Shown here: one piece after another, positions 1 through 8,551 of the stretch
Position numbering within the stretch: position 1 is the stretch's first letter
Layout of the letters: the number at the start of each line of letters is the position of its first letter
Source of the DNA: Sphingomonadales bacterium
GTDB taxonomy: Bacteria; Pseudomonadota; Alphaproteobacteria; Sphingomonadales; Govanellaceae
Reading direction: 5' to 3'
Assembly: GCA_019455285.1 (NCBI GenBank)
Contig: JACFMS010000005.1
Coordinates: 1 to 64,000 of the forward strand
Length of the DNA: 64,000 nt
Program-made: the position numbers and the translations under genes
Notes under the pieces: generated by a model
Seen by the model: the letters and a program-made list of their open reading frames with translations, nothing else
Told to the model about the DNA's origin: nothing
Databases searched by the model: none

Positions 1-26
1 CGTTGCACTTCAACCGTGAATCCACC

Positions 27-44
27 TTCCCGCTTGCGCGGGAA
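27..44. repeat. REP-like palindrome
   Basis: A perfect 7-bp inverted repeat (TTCCCGC/GCGGGAA) with a 4-nt TTGC loop, followed by TGACGG, sits in the gene-free stretch before the first gene. Hairpins of this form are common intergenic repeats in GC-rich proteobacteria. It lies downstream of the GST gene that ends at 89, so it could stabilise or end that transcript. There is no T-tract. A related hairpin occurs at 43517. Confidence 0.6.
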
Positions 45-88
45 TGACGGAAAGGGAGATGGACGATTCCAATTAAACGCAACGCGCT

Positions 89-715
89 CTAAGCTTCCCG
101 CGTCGCCGCCGCGATCCATTCCCGCATCGCCGGCAGGGACAGGATGGTGTCGGCATAGGCTTGAACCGTGCCAGTCATCGGAATTTGATAGGTGACAAAG
201 CGGGTCGCCACCGGCGCATAGAAGGCGTCGGCGATGGTAAATGCCCCAAACAGGAACGGCCCGCCCGCCGCCTCGGCCCGGCAGCTTTGCCAAATCTCCT
301 GCACCCGGGCCACGTCCCGCGCCGCCCCTGCGCTCAGCTCAGGCTTCGGCAGGACGCTGATGCAGTCCATGGCCATTTCGCGCCGCATGTCGGCAAATCC
401 CGCATGCATTTCGGCGACCACGCTGCGCGAGCGCGCCCGCGCTACGCGATCGGCCGGCCATAAGTGTTTTTCCGGCCAGGTTTCGGCGACATATTCGGCA
501 ATCGCCAGGGTGTCCCAGATAGTCAGCGCGCCGTCGATCAGCACCGGCACCTTGGCGGTCGGTGAATAGCGCAGACAGTCGGCTTGGGTCGAGGGCTGAC
601 GCAATTTGATGAGCGTTTCCTGAAAAGGAATGCCGGCCATTTTAAGGAGCAGCCACGGTCTGAGCGACCATGAGGAATAGCGTTTGTCTCCAATCACCAG
701 GGTACGATCGGCCAT
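89..715 (-). CDS. glutathione S-transferase family protein
   Basis: A 208-residue cytosolic glutathione transferase. The N-terminal thioredoxin-like domain (about residues 1-80) has the motif YSSWSLRPW, which carries the likely glutathione-activating serine, and the cis-proline motif KVPVL. A helical C-terminal domain follows. The ATG at 715 was chosen because the thioredoxin fold starts there (MADRTLVIGDKRYSSWS) and GGAAGG lies just upstream. An upstream in-frame extension to 829 has no family similarity. The substrate cannot be told from sequence. The gene is divergent from the M17 aminopeptidase at 850 and is transcribed alone. Confidence 0.85.
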   Translation of the reverse strand: MADRTLVIGDKRYSSWSLRPWLLLKMAGIPFQETLIKLRQPSTQADCLRYSPTAKVPVLIDGALTIWDTLAIAEYVAETWPEKHLWPADRVARARSRSVVAEMHAGFADMRREMAMDCISVLPKPELSAGAARDVARVQEIWQSCRAEAAGGPFLFGAFTIADAFYAPVATRFVTYQIPMTGTVQAYADTILSLPAMREWIAAATREA

Positions 716-849
716 GTTTTTACCTTCCACATTTGCTAGTGTCGTTTTGGTTTTCGAAGTTTGATTCGGTGCTGATATAACTGATTTTGCACACTTCAGT
801 ACCCACCACATTAGCGGTGCATGCTTCACATTAGCGAGAGCAGACGATC

Positions 850-2256
850 ATGTCCCTAACGCTGCCGATTTTTCCGCCCGCGGGCGATGATGATATTATT
901 CCTATCGCGGTGTTGTCCGCGGTGGAGGTTGATGGCTGGCTTGCCTCGCAGCCGGATATTACCCGGCACTGGGTGGAGCGCCATCGCTTCCAAGCGGCGC
1001 GGGACGAGGTGTTGAGCGTGCCGGCGCACAACGGCCACATCGCCATCATTCTCGCCGGGCTGGGCGGCGATGATATCGCCGCCGTGGGGCCGTGGTTTTT
1101 CGCCAAGATCGCTGCTACAGTTCCCGGCGGGCGCTATCGCCTCGATGCGCCGCTACCCGCATCCAGCGCCGATCTAGCCGTGCTCGGCTGGTGCCTGCAG
1201 CAGTACCGCTTTGACCGCTACAAGACCGACAAGCCGAGCGAGCCGCGGCTGCTCGAATGCCCGGTCGGTATTGATCTGGCGGCGCTGCAGACCTTGGTGG
1301 AGGCGATCTTTCTCATCCGCGATCTGGTCAATACTCCGGCCGCCGACATGGGGCCGGCGGAACTGGCGGCGGCGGCGCGTGGCTTGGCCGAACGCCATGA
1401 TGCGGCCATGACCGAGATCATCGGCGATGATCTGCTCAGCCACCGCCTGAACGCCATTCATACCGTGGGGCGCGGCAGCGCCCGACCGCCGCGGCTGGTG
1501 GAGTTTGAATGGGGTGATCCCGCCGCCCCCCGTCTGACCGTGATCGGCAAGGGCGTGTGCTTCGACAGCGGCGGCCTCGACATCAAACCCTCCGGCGGCA
1601 TGCGCGACATGAAAAAGGACATGGGCGGGGCCGCCCACGCCCTAGCCTTGGCGCACCTAGTGATGAGCGAAAAGCTGCCGGTGCGCCTGCGGGTACTCAT
1701 TCCGGCGGTGGAAAACAGCGTCAGCGGCAACGCCTACCGTCCCGGCGACGTCATCGCCACCCGCAAGGGGTTGCGCGTAGAGATCGAGAACACCGACGCC
1801 GAAGGCCGCTTGGTCCTGGCTGACGCGCTGGCGCTCGCCGACGAGGATGCGCCCGACCTCATCATCGATTTCGCCACCTTGACCGGCGCGGCGCGGGTCG
1901 CCTTGGGCCCCGACATTCCGCCCTTCTTTACCGACGACGAGGAGATCGCCGCGGCGCTCGGCGCCGCCGCCCAGGCTACCTGCGATCCGGTGTGGCGGCT
2001 GCCGCTGTGGACGCCCTATCTCGATGACTTGAAAAGCCCCATCGCCGATATCGCCAATTCCTCCACCACCGGCTTTGCCGGGGCGATCACCGCTGCGCTA
2101 TTTTTACGAAAGTTCCTCGCCGAGCAGCGGCGTTGGATGCATCTTGATATCTTCGCCTGGAACAAGAAAAGCCGGCCCGGTCGCCCGCCGGGCGGTGAGG
2201 CGATGGCGCTCCGAGCGGTTTTCGCCATGCTCAAAGCGCGCTATCCTCGGCATTAA
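850..2256 (+). CDS. leucyl aminopeptidase family protein (M17)
   Basis: A 468-residue cytosolic metallo-aminopeptidase of the M17 (PepA) family, which removes N-terminal residues from peptides using two metal ions. The C-terminal catalytic domain has GKGVCFDSGGLDIK, with the metal-binding and active-site lysine near residue 234, and the diagnostic NTDAEGRL at residues 314-321. The N-terminal domain is diverged, as usual. It is the first gene of a tight plus-strand run with a MarR regulator (8-bp gap) and an NlpC/P60 peptidase, so a shared role in peptide or cell-wall peptide turnover is plausible. Confidence 0.9.
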   Translation: MSLTLPIFPPAGDDDIIPIAVLSAVEVDGWLASQPDITRHWVERHRFQAARDEVLSVPAHNGHIAIILAGLGGDDIAAVGPWFFAKIAATVPGGRYRLDAPLPASSADLAVLGWCLQQYRFDRYKTDKPSEPRLLECPVGIDLAALQTLVEAIFLIRDLVNTPAADMGPAELAAAARGLAERHDAAMTEIIGDDLLSHRLNAIHTVGRGSARPPRLVEFEWGDPAAPRLTVIGKGVCFDSGGLDIKPSGGMRDMKKDMGGAAHALALAHLVMSEKLPVRLRVLIPAVENSVSGNAYRPGDVIATRKGLRVEIENTDAEGRLVLADALALADEDAPDLIIDFATLTGAARVALGPDIPPFFTDDEEIAAALGAAAQATCDPVWRLPLWTPYLDDLKSPIADIANSSTTGFAGAITAALFLRKFLAEQRRWMHLDIFAWNKKSRPGRPPGGEAMALRAVFAMLKARYPRH

Positions 2257-2264
2257 GGGAACCC

Positions 2265-2627
2265 ATGGATAGCTTGAAGGGCATATCGGCGCTGACATTA
2301 TGGCAGCGGGCCTTGAGCGCCACCGTGCAAAGTGACGCACCGGACCTCACCGCGCGGCAACTGGCGATCCTGCTGCATGTCTATTTGTTGCCGCCACCCC
2401 ATACCGTGCGCGGTCTGGCGGCCGCATTGCATCTCTCCAAGCCCGTGATCACCCGCGCGCTCGACCGCCTGGCGACCTTGGGGCTCGCTCGACGGTGCAA
2501 GGATGAGGCCGACAAGCGTAATGTGCTGATTCAGCGCACCGTCGCCGGCTCGGTTTTTTTAAGCGACCTGGCGGCGCGCATCGAGGCGGCCGGCGCGGCC
2601 CTTGCTCAGGCGGAGGTGACGTCATGA
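2265..2627 (+). CDS. MarR-family transcriptional regulator
   Basis: A 120-residue winged-helix DNA-binding protein. The central region (about residues 25-85) reads as a MarR fold: LTARQLAILLHVYL, then TVRGLAAALHLSKPVITRALDRL as recognition helices, then the wing region DEADKRNVLIQRT. It begins 8 bp after the aminopeptidase stop and its last codons overlap the start of the NlpC/P60 gene by 4 bp, so it is translationally coupled to both neighbours. It is shorter than typical MarR proteins (about 140 residues) but looks intact. Ligand and targets are unknown. Confidence 0.8.
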   Translation: MDSLKGISALTLWQRALSATVQSDAPDLTARQLAILLHVYLLPPPHTVRGLAAALHLSKPVITRALDRLATLGLARRCKDEADKRNVLIQRTVAGSVFLSDLAARIEAAGAALAQAEVTS

Positions 2628-3466
2628 CGTCTTTCGACCCCCGGCTGACGCCAGCCCGGCCCGACGTGGCGGCAGAGAGCCTGAAAGATCAGATCCCGGC
2701 GGAGCGCTACGTGGTGGGCGCGTTGCGCCGCGTTACCGCCGCTGTCGCGCCGTTGTGGTCCAAGCCCGATGCCGTCGCCATAGCGAGCGAGCTTCTCTAT
2801 GGCGAAGGATTTCTGGTTTATGACCAGGGCGATGGCCTGGCGTGGGGCCAATCGACCCACGACGACTATGTCGGCTACTTGCCGGCCTCGATGCTGGCCG
2901 AGGCGGCCGAGCCCACCCATTGGCTGTCGGCCACCGCCAGCCACCGCTACGCCGCGCCCGACCTGAAGCGGCCGCCGTTGCATCCCCTTTATTTCGGCAG
3001 CCTATTGGCGATCGTTGACGCCGCCCCGGTCAAAGGCTTCCTGCCGCTGGCTGACGGCGGCTGGGTGCCGGTACGTCATGTCCGCCCGCTGGGGGAATGG
3101 CTTGCCGACCCGCTGGATGCCGCGGAACGCTTTCTCGGTGCGCCTTATTTATGGGGCGGGCGGACGGCGGCGGGCATCGACTGCTCGGGGTTGGTCCAGA
3201 TGCCGCTGTTGGCGTGCGGCCGGCGCACCTTGCGCGATTCCGACATGCAGGCGGCGACGGTGGGCGAAGCGTTGGCCGAAGGCGCGCCGCTGCGGCGCGG
3301 CGATATCGTCTTCTTTCCCGGTCACGTCGGCATCATGGCGGATGAGAGGCGGCTGTTGCACGCCAACGCTTCCTCGATGGCGGTCACCATCGACCCCTTG
3401 GAGGAGGTGATCGCCATCGTGCGGCGGGAAAAGCCGGACGCCTGGGTGCGCGCCCGGCGTCTTTAG
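2624..3466 (+). CDS. NlpC/P60 family peptidase with SH3-like N-terminus
   Basis: A 280-residue predicted cysteine peptidase of the NlpC/P60 family, which cleaves D-glutamyl-diaminopimelate-type bonds in cell-wall peptides. Residues 1-150 look like bacterial SH3 modules. The catalytic domain follows: Cys187 lies in GIDCSGLVQ and His234 in FPGHVGIM, the usual Cys-His arrangement. No signal peptide is visible, so a role in recycling imported muropeptides or an unrecognised export route are both possible. The start overlaps the MarR gene by 4 bp. Together with the M17 aminopeptidase it suggests a peptide-degrading operon. Confidence 0.88.
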   Translation: MTSFDPRLTPARPDVAAESLKDQIPAERYVVGALRRVTAAVAPLWSKPDAVAIASELLYGEGFLVYDQGDGLAWGQSTHDDYVGYLPASMLAEAAEPTHWLSATASHRYAAPDLKRPPLHPLYFGSLLAIVDAAPVKGFLPLADGGWVPVRHVRPLGEWLADPLDAAERFLGAPYLWGGRTAAGIDCSGLVQMPLLACGRRTLRDSDMQAATVGEALAEGAPLRRGDIVFFPGHVGIMADERRLLHANASSMAVTIDPLEEVIAIVRREKPDAWVRARRL

Positions 3467-3470
3467 GATA

Positions 3471-4199
3471 TTACGGCGCAGCGGGCAGCGGCAGCGGGTT
3501 GTCGCTCTTGGAATTCAAATAGACGATCACTGCCGCCCGGTCGGTCGGCTTCTTCAAGCCGATGAAGGACATCTTGTTGCCGGGAACTGCGTCCTTTGGA
3601 TTTTCCAGATAAGCGTCCAGCGCCTCGAACGTCCAAGTCCCGCCGTGGCTCTTCATGGCGTCGGAGTAGTTGAACCCGGCATGCCCGGCCACCGGACGGC
3701 CGACGGTATTATAAAGATTGGGCCCGGTGCGATTGGGCGCGCCAGCCTCGGCGGTGTGACAGGCAGAGCATTTCCTGAAGACCTTGATGCCATCCTCGGG
3801 CTTGGCTTGCGCCAAGAGCGCGGCCAGGGCCGAGCCGGCAGCAGCCGGAACGGCAGCCGGCGCTGCGGGGACTGGAGCTGCCGCGGGAGCGGCGGGAGCT
3901 TCGGCCGCTGGCGTCGCCTCAGCGGGAGCCGCTACAGGCTCGGCGGGCGCAGCGGCGGCCGGCGCGGCTTCTTCCGCGGGGGCCGCGACTTCTTCCGCAG
4001 CGGCAACGGCCTCCTCAGCCGGGGCGGCGGCTTCCTCGCTCGTGGCGGCGGTTTCTTCCGCGGCCGGCGCGGCAGCCGGGACGGCATGCTCGGCCGGTTC
4101 CTGCTTAAACATTATATGGCCGACCTGGTTGATGCCCATGATGACCAGCGCGCTGACGATCACGGCGGCGGCGATCTTATTCAATTCAAATATATTCAA
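3471..4199 (-). CDS. membrane-anchored c-type cytochrome (CycM-like)
   Basis: A 242-residue monoheme class I cytochrome c. An N-terminal membrane anchor (about residues 8-31) is followed by a long Ala/Glu/Pro-rich linker (to about residue 125) and the haem domain with CSACH, then a Met ligand candidate in NKMSFIG. Anchored cytochromes of this type pass electrons between the bc1 complex and oxidases in alphaproteobacteria. A TTG start at 4199 was chosen because the anchor begins there with GGGGGC upstream; the longer frame to 4337 adds residues unlike the family. It converges with the NlpC/P60 gene and is divergent from pheA. Confidence 0.88.
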   Translation of the reverse strand: MNIFELNKIAAAVIVSALVIMGINQVGHIMFKQEPAEHAVPAAAPAAEETAATSEEAAAPAEEAVAAAEEVAAPAEEAAPAAAAPAEPVAAPAEATPAAEAPAAPAAAPVPAAPAAVPAAAGSALAALLAQAKPEDGIKVFRKCSACHTAEAGAPNRTGPNLYNTVGRPVAGHAGFNYSDAMKSHGGTWTFEALDAYLENPKDAVPGNKMSFIGLKKPTDRAAVIVYLNSKSDNPLPLPAAP

Positions 4200-4376
4200 G
4201 GTATTGCCCCCGTTTTCCCTACGGTTCCGCCCGGCACGGACCAGGCGCCAAATGACTGCCTTTATGTACCTCTGATTACAGGCAAGAACAAGCGTCCAGG
4301 CCGCTTGACCCCGCGTTGACAGGCATCGCCGCGCCATGGATACTGCGCCCCTTCAAATTAGCCAGAAAGAGGGATC

Positions 4377-5231
4377 ATGGCGGCCGATCGTACCAACCGC
4401 ATAGCTTTCCAGGGCGAGCCGGGCGCCAATTCGCACCTCGCCTGCCGGCAGGTGTACCCGAAGATGGAGGCGCTGCCCTGCGCCACCTTCGAAGACCTGT
4501 TCCAGGCGGTGGAAGACGGCGCGGCGCGGCTCGGCATGATCCCGATCGAAAACTCGGTGGCCGGCCGGGTGGCGGATATTCACCAGCTTTTGCCCCATTC
4601 CAGTCTGCACATCATCGGCGAGCACTTCCTGCGGGTCAATCATCAGCTGGTGGCGCCGCAGTCGGCGACCTTGGACACGCTGCGGGAAGTGCACAGCCAT
4701 GTCCAGGCGCTGGGCCAGTGCCGGGGCACGCTGCGCCGCTTGAAGCTGAAATCCATGGTCCACGCCGACACCGCCGGGGCGGCAAAATGGATTGCCGAGC
4801 GCAACGATCCGGCGGTGGGCGCCATCGCCTCGGCCTTGGCGGCGGAGATTTATGGCCTGAAAATTCTCGCCTCAGACATCGAGGACGCCGAGCACAACAC
4901 CACCCGCTTCATCATCATGGCCCGCGAGGCGGTCGAGCCGCCGGCCGATAATGGTCCGGCCATCACCAGTTTCATGTTCCAGGTGCGCAACGTGCCGGCG
5001 GCGCTTTACAAGGCCCTGGGCGGTTTCGCCACCAACGGCATCAACATGACCAAGCTGGAAAGCTACCAGGTGGGCGGCAACTTCACCGCCACCCAGTTCT
5101 ACGCTGACATCGAGGGCCACCCCAGCGAGCAGCGGGTGAAATTCGCCATGGAGGAACTGGCGTTCTTCACCACCACGATCCGCATCTTCGGCGTCTACCC
5201 GGCGCACCCCTTCCGGCTGAAGAACGGCTAG
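4377..5231 (+). CDS. pheA: prephenate dehydratase
   Basis: A 284-residue monofunctional prephenate dehydratase, converting prephenate to phenylpyruvate in phenylalanine synthesis. The PDT domain begins at about residue 8 (IAFQGEPGANS) and contains the conserved ENSVAGRV loop and the active-site NTTRF motif near residue 180. A C-terminal ACT domain (about residues 195-275), with ITSFMFQVRNVPAALYKAL and ESYQ, gives phenylalanine feedback control. There is no chorismate mutase domain, as in other alphaproteobacterial enzymes. It faces the catabolic operon, whose last gene ends 5 bp away, so that cluster begins immediately after pheA. Confidence 0.95.
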   Translation: MAADRTNRIAFQGEPGANSHLACRQVYPKMEALPCATFEDLFQAVEDGAARLGMIPIENSVAGRVADIHQLLPHSSLHIIGEHFLRVNHQLVAPQSATLDTLREVHSHVQALGQCRGTLRRLKLKSMVHADTAGAAKWIAERNDPAVGAIASALAAEIYGLKILASDIEDAEHNTTRFIIMAREAVEPPADNGPAITSFMFQVRNVPAALYKALGGFATNGINMTKLESYQVGGNFTATQFYADIEGHPSEQRVKFAMEELAFFTTTIRIFGVYPAHPFRLKNG

Positions 5232-5235
5232 GCGA

Positions 5236-5988
5236 TCAAGCTGTTGGGTTGGCGGGATGATCGGCGGGCGCATATTGCGCGCGCAGACGGTCGAACATGG
5301 CGAAGGAAGGCCTGGCTCTTATAGCATCCCACCAGGCGCAAGTTGCTGGAAGGTCCGACCAAACCGCTTCCTTTTCCAGTTGAACGAGGCGTCGGAAGTA
5401 GGGCGTCATGCCGAGATCAGCTAAACTGACGCCATCGCCCGCAAGCCATCGGGAACGGCTAAGGGCGGTTTCCATTGTCTCAACCAGGTTGCGAATTTTC
5501 GCAAGATAGTCTGCGAGCTCCTGATCGCTGTAGGGCGCTTCGGCGACGCGACGCCATAATGTTGCGATCTCCTTCTTGGGCGTGCGAGCCATAATGCCGT
5601 CAAGGTCCGCGCGGGAAAGTCTGGCCGCTCGCGGCGTGACAAACTTGGCAAAACTTATCGGTCGTATCGACGGGTGCAGAACATCATCAATCTGTTTGGT
5701 CCACCAGCGCATCCTGGCGCGGGCTGCCGGTGATGTAGGCCGCAGTTGGACCTCGGGAAAGGCATCCTCGAGATATTCATTGATGACGGTCGATTCGGTC
5801 ACGATGACATCGTCATGGACGAGGGCCGGCACGAGGCCCGCCGGATTGATGTCCAGATACCAGGGCTCAAGCTGCTCGAAGTTGCTGAGAACGAGATGGT
5901 GCGGCGTCCAGTCAATGCCCTTTTCCGTGAGGCATAATACAACCTTCTGCGCACAGACGGCGTTCCAGTTGAAATAGAGGCGCAACAT
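5236..5988 (-). CDS. glutathione S-transferase, LigF-like
   Basis: A 250-residue GST-fold protein, last gene of the minus-strand catabolic operon. The thioredoxin-like domain starts LRLYFNWNAVCAQKV, with Cys or Asn near the glutathione-activating position. The motifs INPAGLVPAL and TESTVINEYLED.FP resemble, from memory, beta-etherases of the LigF type from lignin-degrading sphingomonads. That resemblance is a family-level hint, not proof of activity. The ATG at 5988 has AGGAG 10 bp upstream, so the longer frame to 6030 is rejected. It starts 26 bp after the SDR stop, so it is probably co-transcribed. Confidence 0.85.
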   Translation of the reverse strand: MLRLYFNWNAVCAQKVVLCLTEKGIDWTPHHLVLSNFEQLEPWYLDINPAGLVPALVHDDVIVTESTVINEYLEDAFPEVQLRPTSPAARARMRWWTKQIDDVLHPSIRPISFAKFVTPRAARLSRADLDGIMARTPKKEIATLWRRVAEAPYSDQELADYLAKIRNLVETMETALSRSRWLAGDGVSLADLGMTPYFRRLVQLEKEAVWSDLPATCAWWDAIRARPSFAMFDRLRAQYAPADHPANPTA

Positions 5989-6014
5989 GGGCTTTCTTCT
6001 CCTGTTCGCCCGGC

Positions 6015-6782
6015 CTAGCGACCCGCCCAAAGCCCCTCATCAATGAGCAGCGTCGTGCCGTGCATGGCGTTCACTTCGCCGGAAACGAGGAAGTAGATGG
6101 CGGCGGCAATTTCCTCAGGCGGCGAATAGACACGGCCGCTCGGTGTCTGCGCCGCCTTGGCGGCAAGGGTCTCGGCGCTTCCCTTTCCCTGGCGATCGTT
6201 CTCGTTGAGGGGAGTGGCGGTGTTGCCCGGCGCTACGGCGTTGATATGAATGCCGTGCGGTGCAAGACTACCGACCAACGAGCGGGTGAGCATCATGATC
6301 GCCGCTTTGGTCGCAGCATAAAGCGGGTAGGACGACGAACCACGGAAGGCTGCGACCGACGCGAGACTGACGATATGTCCTCGGCGGCGCGGCCGCATGA
6401 CCTCGGCGACGGCGTCGATCGCGAAGAACGCTCCCTTAAGGTTGATATCAACCATGCGATCAAAATCTTCCTCATTGAGTTCCCCGAGCCGCGTCGGATA
6501 ATAGAGGCCGGCCGAATAGACCATAATCCCGATTGGACCGAGCGTGGCCTCAACCTCGGCGACGACGTGGCGAATCGAGGAAACGTTGCGCACATCGGCG
6601 ACGAAACCCTGCGCCGCGCCGCCCTCCCCGACGATCTCGGATGCAACCTGGTTAGCCTTGGCGACATCGTTGCTCGCAACGACCGCAACTGTTGCGCCCT
6701 CACGGCCCAGCCGCAAGGCGGTGGCCCTGCCGATGCCCGAACTGCCGCCAAAGATAAGCGCAACTTGACCTGTCAGCCTCAT
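6015..6782 (-). CDS. SDR family oxidoreductase
   Basis: A 255-residue short-chain dehydrogenase/reductase. The Rossmann motif GGSSGIGRAT lies near residue 12, the NNAG-equivalent is YSAG near residue 90, and the catalytic Ser-Tyr-Lys is seen as SLASVAA and YPLYAATKAA. A C-terminal IDEG motif is typical of classical SDRs. NAD(P)-dependent oxidation of an alcohol or reduction of a ketone is expected. Its start overlaps the end of the HyuB gene in an ATGA junction, so it is coupled to it. In context it may make or remove the ketone group handled by the HyuAB and BKACE enzymes. Confidence 0.9.
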   Translation of the reverse strand: MRLTGQVALIFGGSSGIGRATALRLGREGATVAVVASNDVAKANQVASEIVGEGGAAQGFVADVRNVSSIRHVVAEVEATLGPIGIMVYSAGLYYPTRLGELNEEDFDRMVDINLKGAFFAIDAVAEVMRPRRRGHIVSLASVAAFRGSSSYPLYAATKAAIMMLTRSLVGSLAPHGIHINAVAPGNTATPLNENDRQGKGSAETLAAKAAQTPSGRVYSPPEEIAAAIYFLVSGEVNAMHGTTLLIDEGLWAGR

Positions 6783-8551
6783 TGTCCTGAACCTTCCCTA
6801 CGTATGAGTTGCGTGGCGGCAAGATCAAGCGCGCCATCAGAATTGATGATCACCCCATAGACCGCTTGCGCGCGATCGCGGGAGATGCGGCCGTCGAGCA
6901 CGTTAGCCCTCACCTTGTGCGGGGAGCGACGGAAGGGGTGGCCATAGCCGCCGCCGCCGGTGCCGATCGAAATGACGGATTCTCCGGGCGCCAGCGAAAG
7001 CTTGCCCCATGCCGGCAACGGCTCGACGACGCCCACCGCATTCCGTCGCGCTTGGCTGGACGGTCCCGCGGCCAGTCCGCCGCATACGCCTTGCGCCGGA
7101 TTGAGTGTACCATCGCTGACATAGGCGATGTCGATTGATCCCAAGGTCGGCCCCAGCTCGACGATCAGACTCGGCGCGCCGCAATGTTCGCCCGCGCCTT
7201 CGCTATCCATAACCAGCCGGCGTTGCAGTACGCGAATCGGGTGATGCATCTCCGTCATCTCAATGCTGTCGACAAAGGACATACCCGCATTGCCGGCATG
7301 CGAATATGTAAGCCAGCCATCCGCATGGGCGGAGGCGGCGCCGCCCGTACTGCCGAGAAAAAGCTGGTTGATGAATGCTCGGCCGTTCCGAGGATCGACG
7401 CCGGAAACCACGCCCTTGTGCGGCGGATTGACCGCACCGGTCTCAGCCAGCGCCGAAGCAGGAAGGATGGCGCTAAGAGCGATCTGCACGGCCGCAACGA
7501 TCCGATCTGCAAGATTGGTCGTCGACACCGAGAAGGATGCGGGATGGCGGCCGCCCCCGATGCAGCTGCCGTCGCGTAGCAGAATCTCGACACGCCCGAT
7601 GCTGCCGGCATTCTTGGCGATATCGGCGCCAAGCGCGTTGAAGACACTGATCAGGGCGGCGGTCCGCGCGCAGGCCTCGCTTACGTTAAGACCGCAGGGC
7701 AGGACGTCGATATTATCGGTCAGGTCGACCACGATCCTTTGCTGTTCGGGCTCGATGCGCACCGTGGCCTTGACCTCGACGCCATTGGCCGGCGTCCCGG
7801 GCATCGGATCATGCCGGCTTGATGCTATGGCCGAACTGGCGGGCAGCGCGGCGATACGCTCGCGCATCTGGCGTTCGCCATAGGCGAGCCAAGCGTCAGA
7901 AAAACTGTCGAGCACGTCCCAACCGACCTCGGCGCCCAGCGCGAGCAGATCCTGTTCGCCGCAGCGCGCCGCGCCGATCATGGCAAGGAAGTCGCCATAC
8001 CACTGATCCGGCACGCGGATGCGGGCCCGGCACATGCGCACGATGTCCTCGTTGATGCGGTAATCCTGCTGCACGCGAACGGCCGGAAAGATCAGCGCGC
8101 CTTCCTCGTACACGTCCCGCGCTCCGGCGAAATAGGTCGTCGGCGCGCTATCGCCGATATCGGCCTGATGGGCTTTGACGAGCACCGTGAAGCGGTGAAC
8201 GCCGTCATCGTCGATGACGGGCGCGAGGATCGTGTGGTCCGCTGCGTGCGAGCACCCATTATAGGGACAATTATGCAGAAAGGCGTCGCCGCGGCGAAGC
8301 TCGGGATGAAAACGGTGCATCGAGCGCGCCATGAGATCGGGCCCACTGAGCACATGGATCGGCAGGCTGTCGGCGGCGCTAAGCAGTTCGCATCCAGGGG
8401 ACAGGATCGCGCAGGACAGATCCTTGGCCCGGTTGAGCACGCCCGACCGCCCGGCGCGGGTCAGTGCCTTGGCCATTTTTCGCGAAATGCCGTCGATGCG
8501 GCTGCGGAGCACCGCGAGCCGCGCGCCGGATAGAGTGGGACGCTGATTCAT
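6779..8551 (-). CDS. hydantoinase B/oxoprolinase family subunit
   Basis: A 590-residue HyuB-type subunit, full length for the family. Members pair with HyuA to hydrolyse cyclic amides (5-oxoproline, hydantoins, caprolactam) or to carboxylate ketones (acetone and acetophenone carboxylases), all ATP-dependent. Conserved elements include DAFLHNCPYNGCSHAAD near residue 90, where metal ligands of carboxylases map, and a glycine-rich C-terminus with GTGGGGYGHPF. Start and stop overlap the neighbours by 4 bp each (HyuA upstream, SDR downstream), giving tight translational coupling. Which of the family reactions applies cannot be read from sequence; the neighbouring BKACE gene favours a carboxylase-type role. 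Confidence 0.92.
   Translation of the reverse strand: MNQRPTLSGARLAVLRSRIDGISRKMAKALTRAGRSGVLNRAKDLSCAILSPGCELLSAADSLPIHVLSGPDLMARSMHRFHPELRRGDAFLHNCPYNGCSHAADHTILAPVIDDDGVHRFTVLVKAHQADIGDSAPTTYFAGARDVYEEGALIFPAVRVQQDYRINEDIVRMCRARIRVPDQWYGDFLAMIGAARCGEQDLLALGAEVGWDVLDSFSDAWLAYGERQMRERIAALPASSAIASSRHDPMPGTPANGVEVKATVRIEPEQQRIVVDLTDNIDVLPCGLNVSEACARTAALISVFNALGADIAKNAGSIGRVEILLRDGSCIGGGRHPASFSVSTTNLADRIVAAVQIALSAILPASALAETGAVNPPHKGVVSGVDPRNGRAFINQLFLGSTGGAASAHADGWLTYSHAGNAGMSFVDSIEMTEMHHPIRVLQRRLVMDSEGAGEHCGAPSLIVELGPTLGSIDIAYVSDGTLNPAQGVCGGLAAGPSSQARRNAVGVVEPLPAWGKLSLAPGESVISIGTGGGGYGHPFRRSPHKVRANVLDGRISRDRAQAVYGVIINSDGALDLAATQLIRREGSGQ

Noticed and set aside
3784-4275. Long Ala/Ser-rich frames opposite the cytochrome c gene
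   Set aside because: They mirror the Ala/Glu/Pro-rich linker of the cytochrome in another frame and have no family features.
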